Shown: positions 34,737-43,683, counted from the first letter of the stretch. The stretch: 64,000 bases of DNA from DSQQ01 sp964443075 (GCA_964443075.1 CAYUCB010000002.1:1-64000), one strand, 5' to 3'. Notes: generated by a model not told the origin, from the letters alone. Program-made: numbers and translations.

Positions 34737-35368
34737 TGGTGAGACGAAACCTTAGCAATATTTTCTGATTTTCGGCCCACCTTGCGTTCGGTGCCGGCCC
34801 GCAGGCGAGCGAAGTTTTCTCGCAGGGCATAAAACATAAGCATAAGGTTCAGCACCCCAAATATAATGTAGCCATAAGGGGTAAAACCCAGCAGGGCCAA
34901 AACTGTCAACACCACCAGGATGGCGACGGCGATAGTGGCCGACATCACCGAGGCGTAACGGCTAATCAGCAAAGCGACCAGAGCGCACCCGCCTACAATA
35001 ACCGCTCCCAGCAGGGTCATCCCGGCCATTGCGGCAATGGCCGTGCCGGCGCCAACTCCACCCCGAAAGCGCAGAAAAATGGAACGATTATGGCCTAACA
35101 CGGTCGCCGCAGCCGCCAGCCCCACCACCAGCGGGTCGGCCACAAACGTCAGCAAGTAAACGGGAATGAGGCCCTTGAGCATGTCGCTCATAACGGTTAG
35201 CGCCGCTGCCAGCGGCCCCACCGACCGCAGTACATTGGTGCCGCCAATCTTGCCGCTGCCGGAATGAGTGACATCAACTCCATACAGCCGGGCCACCAGG
35301 TAACCGCTGGGAATTGAGCCAAACAGGTAAGCCACAAAAATGGCGATAACCGCCAAAAGATAATTCAC
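34733..35368 (-). CDS. plsY: Glycerol-3-phosphate acyltransferase PlsY
   Basis: 211 residues with five membrane helices. PlsY transfers the acyl group of acyl-phosphate to glycerol-3-phosphate, the first step of phospholipid synthesis. The three catalytic loops are visible: SIPSGYLVARLYGVDV, HSGSGKIGGTNVLRSVG and GHNRSIFLRFRGGVGAGTA. The usual GSGNIGATNVLR and FLRFKGGKGVAT are slightly altered (K for N, V for K). The last 20 residues and the stop run into a repeat end, so the C-terminus may have been modified by insertion. Confidence 0.9.
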   Translation of the reverse strand: MNYLLAVIAIFVAYLFGSIPSGYLVARLYGVDVTHSGSGKIGGTNVLRSVGPLAAALTVMSDMLKGLIPVYLLTFVADPLVVGLAAAATVLGHNRSIFLRFRGGVGAGTAIAAMAGMTLLGAVIVGGCALVALLISRYASVMSATIAVAILVVLTVLALLGFTPYGYIIFGVLNLMLMFYALRENFARLRAGTERKVGRKSENIAKVSSHH

Positions 35369-35559
35369 AAATAATTCACCCGATAGAAGTGGTTAAGCGG
35401 GCAGAGTATAAGCCGAAAAAAAAGCCGTGTCAAGAAAGAATGAGGTAGGTGATGACCGGTCACAGGGGATACCGCTTACGTTTTAGAAGCTGTTTTTTTG
35501 CTTGCAAGGGATAAATCCGCTACCTTATCTGTTATAACTTTTTATCCCCGGAGACCGCG

Positions 35560-36525
35560 ATGAAATTAAAATTGCACGATATTGTTTTAGCCCGTCAACG
35601 GCTGCAACCTTACCTGCCAGCCTCTCCCCTGGTTTACAGCGACGCGCTGAGCGAGCGCACTGGGGCCAGGGTTTGGCTCAAACTGGAAAACCGCCAGCCA
35701 ACCGGCAGTTTTAAGGTTCGCGGAGCCTTGCACAAAATGATGGCCCTGGATGAAACGGCGCGGGCTAAAGGGGTGGTCACGGCCAGCGCCGGGAATCACG
35801 GCCTGGGGGTGGCTTACGCCGCCAAACAATTGGGGGTGAGTCAGGCTACCATCTTTGTGCCCACCACCGCCCCGACGGCCAAAGTAACCAAACTGGCCCG
35901 TTTTCCGATTCAACTGCGCCAGGTGGGTCAAACCTACGAGGAGGCTCACCAGGCCGCCGAAGCCTTTGCCGCAGAAACCGGGGCCACTTATCTGGCCGCT
36001 TATGATGACCCCCAGGTGATTGCCGGAGCCGGCACGTGCGGCCTGGAACTTATGACCGACCTGCCTCAAGTGGAAGCCATTATCGTACCGGTGGGCGGCG
36101 GGGGGCTGGTGGCCGGGGTAGCCGTGGCCGCCAAAGGCATCAACCCGGCTTGCCGTATTGTGGGCGTACAGCCCGAAGCCTCACCCTCGGCCAAACTCTC
36201 GTTTGAGCAGAACCGGCCCATTGACCCCTATGACCACGCCCCGACCATCGCCGACGGTCTGGCCGGAGGTTTTGGGGCTTATCCCTTTTACCTGGCCCGC
36301 ACCTTGATTGACCAGATTTTACTCTTCAGTGAGGCTCAACTGCGCCAGGCCGTTTTTACCCTGGTTGACCAGGAACAGTTGGTGGTTGAAGCCTCCGGCG
36401 CGATTGCCATTGCCCCCTTATTGACCGGCGGGGCGGAATGGCGGGGTCAAACCATCGTCTGCATTTTGAGCGGGGCCAATATTGACAGCGGCTTGCTGGC
36501 GACTATTTTAACGGCAAAGGGGTAG
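35560..36525 (+). CDS. Threonine/serine dehydratase family, PLP-dependent
   Basis: 321 residues of fold-type II. The PLP lysine lies in TGSFKVRGALHKM (about residue 53), the Asn/Gly loop in TASAGNHGLGVAYAA and the phosphate-binding glycine loop in VPVGGGGLVAG. It lacks the C-terminal ACT-like regulatory domain of biosynthetic IlvA, so it is a catabolic-type threonine dehydratase, serine racemase or threo-3-hydroxyaspartate ammonia-lyase. CCCCGGAGACC precedes the ATG. Monocistronic; flanked by repeats on the right. Confidence 0.88.
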   Translation: MKLKLHDIVLARQRLQPYLPASPLVYSDALSERTGARVWLKLENRQPTGSFKVRGALHKMMALDETARAKGVVTASAGNHGLGVAYAAKQLGVSQATIFVPTTAPTAKVTKLARFPIQLRQVGQTYEEAHQAAEAFAAETGATYLAAYDDPQVIAGAGTCGLELMTDLPQVEAIIVPVGGGGLVAGVAVAAKGINPACRIVGVQPEASPSAKLSFEQNRPIDPYDHAPTIADGLAGGFGAYPFYLARTLIDQILLFSEAQLRQAVFTLVDQEQLVVEASGAIAIAPLLTGGAEWRGQTIVCILSGANIDSGLLATILTAKG

Positions 36526-36558
36526 TCACCAAATCGTAAATAGGCCGGTAGTTATCTG

Positions 36559-36625
36559 TCACCCTTCGACAAGCTCAGGGTGCAGTTTCGGCCAAACAAG
36601 CATCCTGAGCCTGTCGAAGGATGCG
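36559..36625. repeat. CTTCGACAAGCTCAGGGTG inverted repeat
   Basis: CACCCTTCGACAAGCTCAGGGTG is itself palindromic and is followed after 20 bases by CATCCTGAGCCTGTCGAAGGATG, an inverted variant. Member of the CTTCGA family. Confidence 0.8.
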
Positions 36626-36721
36626 GCTTAATCTTTCGTGTTTCAGATTGTTTAAACTTCATACGCAAATCTAACATAACTGCGGTATACTAAGCAGTGA
36701 AAACTGTTTAAGAGGTTGACG

Positions 36722-37648
36722 ATGGACTACAAAGACTACTACAAAATTCTGGGGGTTAGCAAAACCGCCAGCGATAAAGAAATTAAAGCGGCTTACCGCA
36801 AATTGGCCCGCCAATACCACCCCGATGTGAATCAGCACGACCCCAAGGCCGAGGAACGATTTAAAGAAATTAACGAGGCCCACGAGGTTTTAAGCGACTC
36901 CGGCAAGCGGGCCAAGTACGACCAGTTAGGGGCCGATTGGCAGCGCTGGCAGCAATCGGGCGGGCGGCCGGGCGATTTTAACTGGAATCAGTGGACCAGC
37001 GGCCCAGGCGGAGGGGGACGGGTGCGTTACGGCAGCCCGGATGACCTGGAAGATTTGTTTGGCGGGAACAGCGCCTTTTCTGATTTTTTCACCAGTATCT
37101 TCGGCGCGGGCGGCGGTTCAGCCCGCGCGGGGGGGTTTGACTTTAGCTCGCGTCGCCAGGCTGGCCAGGATATGGAACATCCCGTTGAAATCAGCCTGAC
37201 CGAAGCCTATCACGGCGCGACCCGCATCCTGACCAAAGAAGGCCGCCGCTTAGAAGTCAAAATACCGGCCGGAGCCAAAACCGGCACCAAAGTGCGCATG
37301 CGCGGCGAAGGCAGCGCGGGCGGCCATCTTTACCTCAAAATTGAGGTGTCGCCCGACCTGCGTTTTGAGCGTAAAGAGGACAACCTGCACACCACTGTGC
37401 CGGTTGACCTGTATACCGCCATCCTGAGCGGCGAGGTGCGGGTACCAACGATGTCGGGTGAAGTGACCCTTAAAATTCCGGCCGGGTCGCAAAACGGGCA
37501 AAACTTTCGCTTGCGAGGTAAGGGCATGCCCAAACTGAACAAACCCGATGAGTATGGCGACCTGTACGCCCGGCTTGAGGTGCGCCTGCCCACTCAACTA
37601 ACCGCGGAACAGCAGGAATTATTTGAAAAACTGCGTCAGATGGGCTGA
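36722..37648 (+). CDS. DnaJ-like co-chaperone of CbpA type
   Basis: 308 residues. J domain at 3-67 with the HPD triad at 33-35 (RQYHPDVNQ), a Gly-rich linker with FTSIFGAGGGSARAGGF, and the DnaJ C-terminal substrate-binding domains (EISLTEAYHGATRILTKEGRRLEVKIPAGAKTGT..., LKIPAGSQNGQNFRLRGKGMP). No Cys-rich zinc domain is present, so this is CbpA/type B rather than DnaJ proper. It stimulates DnaK. ATG 36722 is used with AAGAGG upstream; a TTG two codons before is possible. A terminator follows. Confidence 0.93.
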   Translation: MDYKDYYKILGVSKTASDKEIKAAYRKLARQYHPDVNQHDPKAEERFKEINEAHEVLSDSGKRAKYDQLGADWQRWQQSGGRPGDFNWNQWTSGPGGGGRVRYGSPDDLEDLFGGNSAFSDFFTSIFGAGGGSARAGGFDFSSRRQAGQDMEHPVEISLTEAYHGATRILTKEGRRLEVKIPAGAKTGTKVRMRGEGSAGGHLYLKIEVSPDLRFERKEDNLHTTVPVDLYTAILSGEVRVPTMSGEVTLKIPAGSQNGQNFRLRGKGMPKLNKPDEYGDLYARLEVRLPTQLTAEQQELFEKLRQMG

Positions 37649-37668
37649 AACCAATTTGACCCCAACAT

Positions 37669-37707
37669 ACGGAGCGGGGATGATTATCCGCGCTCCGTTT
37701 ATTTTTT
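37669..37707 (+). terminator. Terminator after the cbpA-like gene
   Basis: A 13-bp stem with one mismatch (ACGGAGCGGGGAT / ATCCGCGCTCCGT), loop GATT, then TTATTTTTTA. Confidence 0.85.
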
Positions 37708-37774
37708 ATGACCAATTTGCCCGCACATAAAAAAAACTTAGAATCCTTCCATCTATCAAAAGGAGTGTTTTGCC

Positions 37775-38554
37775 TTGACTACTAACAATTTTTACGTTCC
37801 CCAAAAAGCAATGGCCATTGCTGCCCATCCCGATGACCTTGAATTTTCTTGCGCCGGCACGGTGGCCCGTTGGGCGCAGGCCGGTTGTGAAGTTTCGTTT
37901 GTGCTTTGCACCAGCGGCGATGTGGGCATTGCCGACCCCGGCATGACCCGGGCCCAAGCCACCGAAATCCGCGAGGCCGAGCAGCGGGCTGCGGCTGAGG
38001 TGCTGGGGGTGAAAGAGGTGATTTTTCTACGCGAGCCGGATGGAATGCTGGAGAACACTATCACCCTGCGCAAAAAACTGGTGCGCGAAATTCGGCGCTT
38101 TAAGCCGGAGGTGGTCATCACCGGCGACCCGACCACGGTTTGGGTCAGCAATAACTACATCAATCACCCCGACCATCGGGCGGCCAATGGGGCGGCGATT
38201 GATGCGATATTTCCGGCGGCGGGTCAGCCCAACCTGTTTGAAGAACTGGCCGAAGAGGGCTTAACGGCCCACAAGGTGCGGAAAGTTTATGTGTCTTCCT
38301 GGGTGGAACAGGCCGACCTTTATGTGAACATCAGCGAGACGTTTGCCCTGAAGATAGAGGCCCTCAGAAAGCATGTCAGCCAGATGCGCGATTGGGACCC
38401 GGAACCGATGATTAAAGAGTGGGCGGGTCAGGCGGCCAAAGGCAAAGAGATGGCTTATGCCGAAGCTTACCGGGTCATTACCCTGGTCAGCGATGAGGAT
38501 TTTGCCAAAATAACCGCCGACGGCATACCGCCGACCGCCGACTCGACCTTATGA
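37775..38554 (+). CDS. PIG-L (LmbE-like) deacetylase
   Basis: 259 residues. The zinc-binding motif AIAAHPDDLEFSCAGT (residues 14-29) with AHPDD, and the third metal ligand in NHPDHRAANGAAIDA (about residue 130), place it in the PIG-L/LmbE family that removes acetyl groups from N-acetylglucosamine conjugates. TTG start at 37775 is supported by AAAGGAG 8 bases before. The substrate could be a thiol or glycolipid precursor; context does not tell. Convergent with the DUF3037 gene. Confidence 0.9.
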   Translation: MTTNNFYVPQKAMAIAAHPDDLEFSCAGTVARWAQAGCEVSFVLCTSGDVGIADPGMTRAQATEIREAEQRAAAEVLGVKEVIFLREPDGMLENTITLRKKLVREIRRFKPEVVITGDPTTVWVSNNYINHPDHRAANGAAIDAIFPAAGQPNLFEELAEEGLTAHKVRKVYVSSWVEQADLYVNISETFALKIEALRKHVSQMRDWDPEPMIKEWAGQAAKGKEMAYAEAYRVITLVSDEDFAKITADGIPPTADSTL

Positions 38555-38591
38555 TAGGACAGGTCGCTAATCGGCGGTCAGTGGTCCGCGG

Positions 38592-38993
38592 TCATTCTGG
38601 GGGGCAAACCATTGTTTCTAAAAGATGTTTGAGGGCGGCGGCAGGGTTGGCGCAAAAGCCGCTATGGACCGGCGAGATTTGGATGATGCCGCTGCGAGGG
38701 GCGACTAACCAGTGAAAGCGCTCGGCCAGGGGCAATAAGCCGATTGGCCCGGCGGCTTGACCCCCGGCGCACACCAGCGGAATCAAGGCCAGGTGGTGTT
38801 CCACCTCTGCCGGGTCAAGGGTGGGGGCCAGGTGAGCCAGGTGAGCCAGGCGCGACCGATCGAGGCAAATGAGGGCCTCGAGGAAATTTTGGGTGCGACA
38901 AAAGAGGATGACCCCGGCGTTGATAAATTCTTCCCGTTCCACCCGCGGCACCACCCGGATAATGGCGTAATCAAAAGAATCAGAGGCGGGCAC
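38592..38993 (-). CDS. DUF3037 protein, partner of a HipA-like kinase
   Basis: 133 residues. FDYAIIRVVPRVEREEFINAGVILFC is the DUF3037 signature. I place the start at GTG 38993 because AGGAGG sits 6 bases upstream, inside the end of the kinase gene; the open frame to 39011 begins with TTG. The genes overlap by 14 bases, so the two proteins are made together. DUF3037 is commonly paired with this HipA-like family. Its biochemical role is unknown to me; an antitoxin or adaptor function would be inference. Confidence 0.82.
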   Translation of the reverse strand: MPASDSFDYAIIRVVPRVEREEFINAGVILFCRTQNFLEALICLDRSRLAHLAHLAPTLDPAEVEHHLALIPLVCAGGQAAGPIGLLPLAERFHWLVAPRSGIIQISPVHSGFCANPAAALKHLLETMVCPPE

Positions 38994-39750
38994 GGATGGC
39001 CTCCTCGACAAAGGGGCGCGGCGGCTCTAACCGCCGCTGCAAATAAGCGGCGTAAGCCGCCCGGTGTTCGGCGTGGCTGGCAAAGCTCGCTTCGCCGTTT
39101 AGCCAGGTATCGGGGATAAGGGCCACCACCCGCTCTATCAATTCCGGCGTCACTTGAGCGGCCAGGGTGGCGTCGGCGGCGGATAAATTGGTAGCGTAAG
39201 GCAGCAGCACGTGGTTTTTAATCAAGCCAAACGGGCTGCGGCTGCGCCCCAGGTAATCAGTCCAGTTGTGATGAAAATAAAGGGCCGCGCCGTGGTCAAT
39301 TAGCCAGGGGCTGTGCTGCCAGACCAGGATATTGGTGTTGCGGGGGGTGCGGTCAACATTGGTCACGTAACTATCAAACCAGACCACCGCCGAAGCCAGG
39401 GCCGGGTCCAGCCGGGTCACCAGCGGGTCAAAATTAAACGCGCCGGGCAGATAGGCCAGCGCCAGGTTAAGCCCGGCGCTGGCCCGAATCAGGTCTTGAA
39501 TTTCCGGGTCTGGCTCCGAGCGGCCCAGAGCCGGGTCCAGGTAAGCCAGGGCAATTTCCGGCACGGGCAGGCCCAGAGCGCGGGCCAATTCTCCGGCAAT
39601 GAGTTCGGCAATGAGGGCTTTTGGCCCTTGCCCAGCCCCACGGAATTTTAGCACGTAAAGCTGCTCATCATCAGCCTCCACAATGGCCGGCAGCGAACCG
39701 CCCTCGCGCAAGGGAGTGACATAACGCATCGCAGTAATGGTTTTTAGCAT
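38980..39750 (-). CDS. HipA-like Ser/Thr kinase fold protein
   Basis: 256 residues, a compact HipA-like kinase without the N-terminal lobe domain of E. coli HipA. The nucleotide-binding Lys is probably in LYVLKFRGAGQG (about residue 34). The catalytic loop is YVTNVDRTPRNTNIL (Asp and Asn) and the metal-binding Asp lies in WLIDHGAALYF. No HipB-like helix-turn-helix gene is adjacent; instead the DUF3037 gene overlaps its end. A toxin-like or regulatory kinase is possible; the target is unknown. Confidence 0.8.
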   Translation of the reverse strand: MLKTITAMRYVTPLREGGSLPAIVEADDEQLYVLKFRGAGQGPKALIAELIAGELARALGLPVPEIALAYLDPALGRSEPDPEIQDLIRASAGLNLALAYLPGAFNFDPLVTRLDPALASAVVWFDSYVTNVDRTPRNTNILVWQHSPWLIDHGAALYFHHNWTDYLGRSRSPFGLIKNHVLLPYATNLSAADATLAAQVTPELIERVVALIPDTWLNGEASFASHAEHRAAYAAYLQRRLEPPRPFVEEAIRARL

Positions 39751-39834
39751 GGGATGGATTGTATTCAGGTGGCGGGGTTAAGGCAAACCGCTTTACCTTT
39801 TGGGAGATAAACCTCATATGAGGTCTCGGTCAGT

Positions 39835-39880
39835 TTGAATTCTGGCTCGGACTGGGTATAATACGTATTGAATACGTATT
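39835..39880 (+). promoter_or_regulatory. Promoter and double palindromic operator of the mazEF-like pair
   Basis: TTGAAT (39835-39840), a 16-base spacer and a perfect TATAAT (39857-39862). Two copies of the 10-bp palindrome AATACGTATT lie at 39860-39869 and 39871-39880, separated by one G, the first overlapping the -10 box. This is the expected site for the RHH antitoxin to repress its own operon. Confidence 0.85.
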
Positions 39881-39893
39881 AGGAGAGGTACAG

Positions 39894-40124
39894 ATGCAGA
39901 AAAAACTTACCATTACCATTGATGAGTATGTATACGAAGGCTTGCACAAGACGGTTGGGCGAGGAAACATCAGTCAATTTATCGAGTCTCTGATACGCCC
40001 CCATGTGATGAACACCGACCTGGAACTAGCCTATCAGCAAATGGCTGAAGATGAAATCCGTGAAGGTGAAGCCCTGGAGTGGGTAGAGGCTTTGATTGGA
40101 GATGTGGCCGATGCAGCGCGGTGA
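39894..40124 (+). CDS. Ribbon-helix-helix antitoxin of a MazF-type toxin
   Basis: 76 residues. KKLTITIDEYVYEGLHKTVGRGNISQFIESLIRPHV is an RHH DNA-binding domain (strand, helix, turn, helix). The acidic C-terminus (EDEIREGEALEWVEAL) would wrap the toxin. AGGAGAGG precedes the ATG. It overlaps the toxin gene by 14 bases and has its operator directly upstream, the classical autoregulated type II layout. Confidence 0.88.
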   Translation: MQKKLTITIDEYVYEGLHKTVGRGNISQFIESLIRPHVMNTDLELAYQQMAEDEIREGEALEWVEALIGDVADAAR

Positions 40125-40455
40125 GGTATGGTGGGTCAACTTTGACCCGTCTATCGGGGGTGAAATTCAGAAGCAGCGCCCGGCGGTCATTATCAGTAAC
40201 GATATGTCGAATAAATTTCTCAATCGGGTCCAAGTAATCCCGCTAACCAGTAAAGTTGAGCGGTTGTATCCGAGCGAAGCGTATGTGAGCCTTAACGGCC
40301 AGCAGCATAAGGCGATGGCTGATCAAGTGACGACGGTCAGCAAAACCCGTTTGAGCAATCAGATGGGTCTTTTATCAAAGGCAGACTTGCAAAAAGTAGA
40401 GCAAGCCCTTAAGGTACAATTAGGGTTGCTTCCGTTTCACCCAGATTTTGCTTGA
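40111..40455 (+). CDS. mazF: MazF/PemK-family mRNA interferase toxin
   Basis: 114 residues from ATG 40111. The MazF core is complete: RGEVWWVNFDPSIGGEIQKQRPAVIISND with the catalytic Arg region (QRPAVI), VQVIPLTSKV, the conserved Thr/Ser, ADQVTTVSKTRL and LSKADLQKVEQALKVQLGL. It cleaves mRNA at short sequences. GGAGAT lies 9 bases upstream of this ATG; the frame continues to a TTG at 40096 that is less likely. Confidence 0.92.
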   Translation: MQRGEVWWVNFDPSIGGEIQKQRPAVIISNDMSNKFLNRVQVIPLTSKVERLYPSEAYVSLNGQQHKAMADQVTTVSKTRLSNQMGLLSKADLQKVEQALKVQLGLLPFHPDFA

Positions 40456-40468
40456 GAAGAACAAAAAA

Positions 40469-40658
40469 ATGTGGCTATTACTGAGTCTTTGGCTAAAGGA
40501 ATTTGCGACTTCCCCGGCTGTCTCGCTACAAGCGTTGATGGATGATATAAGCGATAAAGCCCAAGCGAGAGGCTTAACTCCGGCCATCTTGGAGTCCATC
40601 CTCAATGCCGACTGACCGGCGCTTCGTGTTTGATACCAATGTTATGGTAAGATTATGA
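40469..40658 (+). pseudogene. Decayed vapBC-type toxin-antitoxin pair
   Basis: A 48-codon frame (40469-40615) ends in ALMDDISDKAQARGLTPAIL, a C-terminus typical of small antitoxins of PIN toxins. An overlapping frame from ATG 40605 reads PTDRRFVFDTNVMVRL and stops. FVFDTNV is the first catalytic strand of a PIN-domain RNase, whose remaining 110 or so residues are gone. Thus only the toxin start survives. It lies 13 bases after mazF. Confidence 0.65.
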
Positions 40659-40856
40659 TCATTGACAGTATAGGTATTAATTGTCCAGTCCGATAATTTC
40701 AACCGGAGACACATCTCGACTATCATTGTGGTGGTTATCATATCACTTCTAAATCCCCGTTTAACGCAAGGCCGTGCCTTTGCTCTTTTTTTCTTTTTTT
40801 AAAACTGTTATACTCCACTTGAAATTTTCCTACCCTTTTACAGCAGGAGCATCCGC

Positions 40857-42380
40857 ATGGCCGAAAACAACGAACTTGAACGAACCCTCTGGGCCGCCGC
40901 CGATAAACTGCGCTCTAATATGGACGCCGCCGAATACAAGCATATTGTTCTCGGCCTGATTTTCCTCAAATATATCTCCGATGCCTTTTATGACCTGCAC
41001 CGCCAGCTTGAAGCCGGTGAGGGCGAGTTTGAAGGGGCCGACCCCGAAGACTCCGATGAATATCTGGCTTATAACATCTTCTTTGTGCCGGAAAAAGCCC
41101 GCTGGCAATATCTGCAAGACCGGGCCAAACAGCCCGAAATCGGCAAGTGGCTGGATGAGGCGATGGACGCCATCGAAAGAATCAATCCGCCGCTCAAAGG
41201 GGTTTTGCCCAAAATTTATGCCGACCCCGAACTGAACAAACAACGGTTGGGGGAACTGATTGACCTGATCGGCACCATCGGCTTTAACCAGGCGGGCCAT
41301 CAGGCCAAAGATTTACTGGGCCGGGTGTACGAATATTTTTTGGGTGAGTTTGCCGACGCCGAAGGCAAAAAGGGCGGACAGTTTTACACCCCGGCCAGCA
41401 TTGTGAAACTGCTGGTAGCGATGCTGGAACCCTACGCCGGCCGGGTGTACGATGGCTGCTGCGGCAGCGGCGGCATGTTTGTGCAGAGCGAACGCTTTGT
41501 GGAGGAACACCAGGGCAATATCAAAGATTTATCCATCTACGGGCAGGAGTCGAATCCGACCACCCTGCGACTGGCGAAAATGAATCTCGCCATTCGCGGC
41601 ATTGACGCCAAACTTGAGTTGGGCGATACCTTTCTCGATGACAAGCACAAGGATTTGAAAGCCGACTACATCCTGGCCAATCCCCCCTTCAACGTGAGCG
41701 ATTGGAGCGGGGAGCAATTGCGCCAGGATAACCGCTGGAAATATGGCCCGCCGCCCACCGGCAACGCCAACTACGCCAGGCTGCAACATTTTATCCACAA
41801 ACTTAGCCCCAACGGCACCGCCGGCATTGTGCTGGCTAACGGCAGTATGAACAGCAACACTGGCGGCGAGGGCGAAATTCGGCAGAAGATGATTGAAGAT
41901 GGGATGATTGATTGCATGGTCGCCCTGCCGGCCCAGCTTTTTTACAATACGATGATTCCCGCCTGCCTCTGGTTTTTGGCCCGCAATAAAACCAATCATA
42001 AGTTCCGCGACCGTTCTAATGAAATCCTTTTTATTGATGCCCGTAATTTGGGCGTGATGATTAACCGCCGCAATAAGGAATTTGCCGATGAAGATATTGC
42101 TCTGATTGCCTCCACTTACCATGCCTGGCGCAACCTGGGTGGCGTATATCAGGATAAACCCGGCTTTTGCAAAGCCGCCACGCTGGACGAGGTACGCGCC
42201 AACAACTATGTGCTGATGCCGGGCCGCTATGTGGGCGCGGAAGAAGAGGAAGATGACGGCATCCCCTTTGAGGAAAAAATGGCCGCCCTGACCGAAAAGC
42301 TGGCCGGGCAGTTTGCCAGAGGCGCGGAATTGGAAGCCACCATTCGGGAGAAGTTGAAGGGGATTGGGTATGAATTCTAA
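40857..42380 (+). CDS. hsdM: Type I restriction-modification methyltransferase subunit
   Basis: 507 residues. An N-terminal HsdM domain (LWAAADKLRSNMDAAEYKHIVLGLIFLKYISD) is followed by the N6-adenine methyltransferase core with motif I YDGCCGSGGMFVQS (about 199) and motif IV ILANPPFNVSDW (about 279). GGQFYTP is the usual SAM-proximal loop. CAGCAGGAGC upstream is the ribosome site. The end overlaps hsdS by 11 bases. With two HsdS-bound copies it methylates the bipartite site and protects the host DNA. Confidence 0.96.
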   Translation: MAENNELERTLWAAADKLRSNMDAAEYKHIVLGLIFLKYISDAFYDLHRQLEAGEGEFEGADPEDSDEYLAYNIFFVPEKARWQYLQDRAKQPEIGKWLDEAMDAIERINPPLKGVLPKIYADPELNKQRLGELIDLIGTIGFNQAGHQAKDLLGRVYEYFLGEFADAEGKKGGQFYTPASIVKLLVAMLEPYAGRVYDGCCGSGGMFVQSERFVEEHQGNIKDLSIYGQESNPTTLRLAKMNLAIRGIDAKLELGDTFLDDKHKDLKADYILANPPFNVSDWSGEQLRQDNRWKYGPPPTGNANYARLQHFIHKLSPNGTAGIVLANGSMNSNTGGEGEIRQKMIEDGMIDCMVALPAQLFYNTMIPACLWFLARNKTNHKFRDRSNEILFIDARNLGVMINRRNKEFADEDIALIASTYHAWRNLGGVYQDKPGFCKAATLDEVRANNYVLMPGRYVGAEEEEDDGIPFEEKMAALTEKLAGQFARGAELEATIREKLKGIGYEF

Positions 42381-43587
42381 GGGGTGGAAACCTTATAGAT
42401 TAAGAGACCTTTGCACAAAAATTGGCTCAGGAGCAACACCACGGGGCGGCAAGGAAGCATATCTTGATGATGGCCCCTTCGCACTCATCAGAAGTCAGAA
42501 TGTTCTCGATTTCTTTTTTTCATATGATGGACTTGCATTTATTGATAAAGATCAAGCTGACCAATTAAGTAATGTAGAAATTCAAGAGAAAGATGTTTTG
42601 CTGAATATTACCGGTGACAGTGTTGCGAGAGTTTGTCAAGTCCCCAGCGCGTTACTTCCTGCCAGAGTAAATCAGCATGTTTCAATTATTCGCCCAGATA
42701 ATACTAAACTCATTCCTGAATACCTGAAGTATTTTATGCTAAATCCCAAGTTCAAGAACTATATGCTTGGCTTGGCCTCTGTCGGTGCAACTAGAAATGC
42801 ATTAACAAAAGGCATGATTGAGGATTTTGAAATTGACTTACCTCCCCTCCCCACTCAACATCGCATCGCCGACATTCTCTCCGCGCTGGATGACAAAATC
42901 GAACTCAACCGCCAGACCAACGCCACCCTGGAAGCCATCGCCCAGGCTATTTTCAAGGAGTGGTTTGTAAATTTTAACTTCCCTGGCACGACGGGAGAGA
43001 TGAAAGAGAGCGAGTTGGGGCCGATTCCGGTAGGGTGGCGGGTTGGGAAGTTGGACGAAGTTGTTGACATCAATATGGGGCAATCACCACCCGGTTCAAG
43101 TTATAACCAAGTTGGAGATGGTATCTGTTTTTTTCAAGGTAAAGCAGAGTTTGGTTTCCGGTTTCCAACTATAGATAAATTTACTACCGAACCAAAAAAA
43201 ATTGCCAAAAAATTTGACGCCTTACTGAGTGTTAGAGCACCTGTTGGCACAATTAACATGGTGCGGGAAGAATGTTGCATTGGGCGTGGTCTTGCAGCCA
43301 TTAGCGGTAAAAATAAGGCTTGGTCTTTTGCGTTTTATTCCTTAAAGAATCTGGAAGATCATTTCACTACATATGAAGGAACGGGAACAGTTTTTGGCTC
43401 TATTAACAAGACTGAATTGGAAAATATAGTCATTGTTGTACCTCCTCCAGAAATCATTTTGAAATTTGAGAAAACGGTAAATCAAATTGATGAAGCGATC
43501 TTTAACCTTGAAGAGCAATCCGCCACCCTCGCCCAAATCCGCGATGCCCTGCTGCCCAAGTTGATGCGGGGGGAGATTGAGCTATGA
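42370..43587 (+). CDS. hsdS: Type I restriction-modification specificity subunit
   Basis: 405 residues, ATG 42370 inside the end of hsdM. Two target-recognition domains are followed by conserved helical spacers. TRD1 is at about 5-160, then PLPTQHRIADILSALDDKIELNRQTNATLEAIAQAIFKEWFVNF. TRD2 is at about 220-365, then EQSATLAQIRDALLPKLMRGEIEL. The TRDs are more AT-rich than hsdM and hsdR, as expected of swapped recognition domains. The DNA target cannot be predicted from sequence alone. Confidence 0.95.
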   Translation: MNSKGWKPYRLRDLCTKIGSGATPRGGKEAYLDDGPFALIRSQNVLDFFFSYDGLAFIDKDQADQLSNVEIQEKDVLLNITGDSVARVCQVPSALLPARVNQHVSIIRPDNTKLIPEYLKYFMLNPKFKNYMLGLASVGATRNALTKGMIEDFEIDLPPLPTQHRIADILSALDDKIELNRQTNATLEAIAQAIFKEWFVNFNFPGTTGEMKESELGPIPVGWRVGKLDEVVDINMGQSPPGSSYNQVGDGICFFQGKAEFGFRFPTIDKFTTEPKKIAKKFDALLSVRAPVGTINMVREECCIGRGLAAISGKNKAWSFAFYSLKNLEDHFTTYEGTGTVFGSINKTELENIVIVVPPPEIILKFEKTVNQIDEAIFNLEEQSATLAQIRDALLPKLMRGEIEL

Positions 43588-43613
43588 GCGGGGGGTATTG
43601 TAATGGGGGCATC

Positions 43614-43641
43614 GTAGGGGCGTATGGCCATACGCCCCTAC
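43614..43641. repeat. REP palindrome, variant 1 (left of the RAYT gene)
   Basis: A perfect 28-bp palindrome: GTAGGGGCGTATGG followed by its exact reverse complement. A decayed second copy (GTGGGCCATACACCCCTAC) follows at 43646-43664. Confidence 0.9.
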
Positions 43642-43683
43642 CCGGCGTGGGCCATACACCCCTACTCGAAATGGAAATGACAC

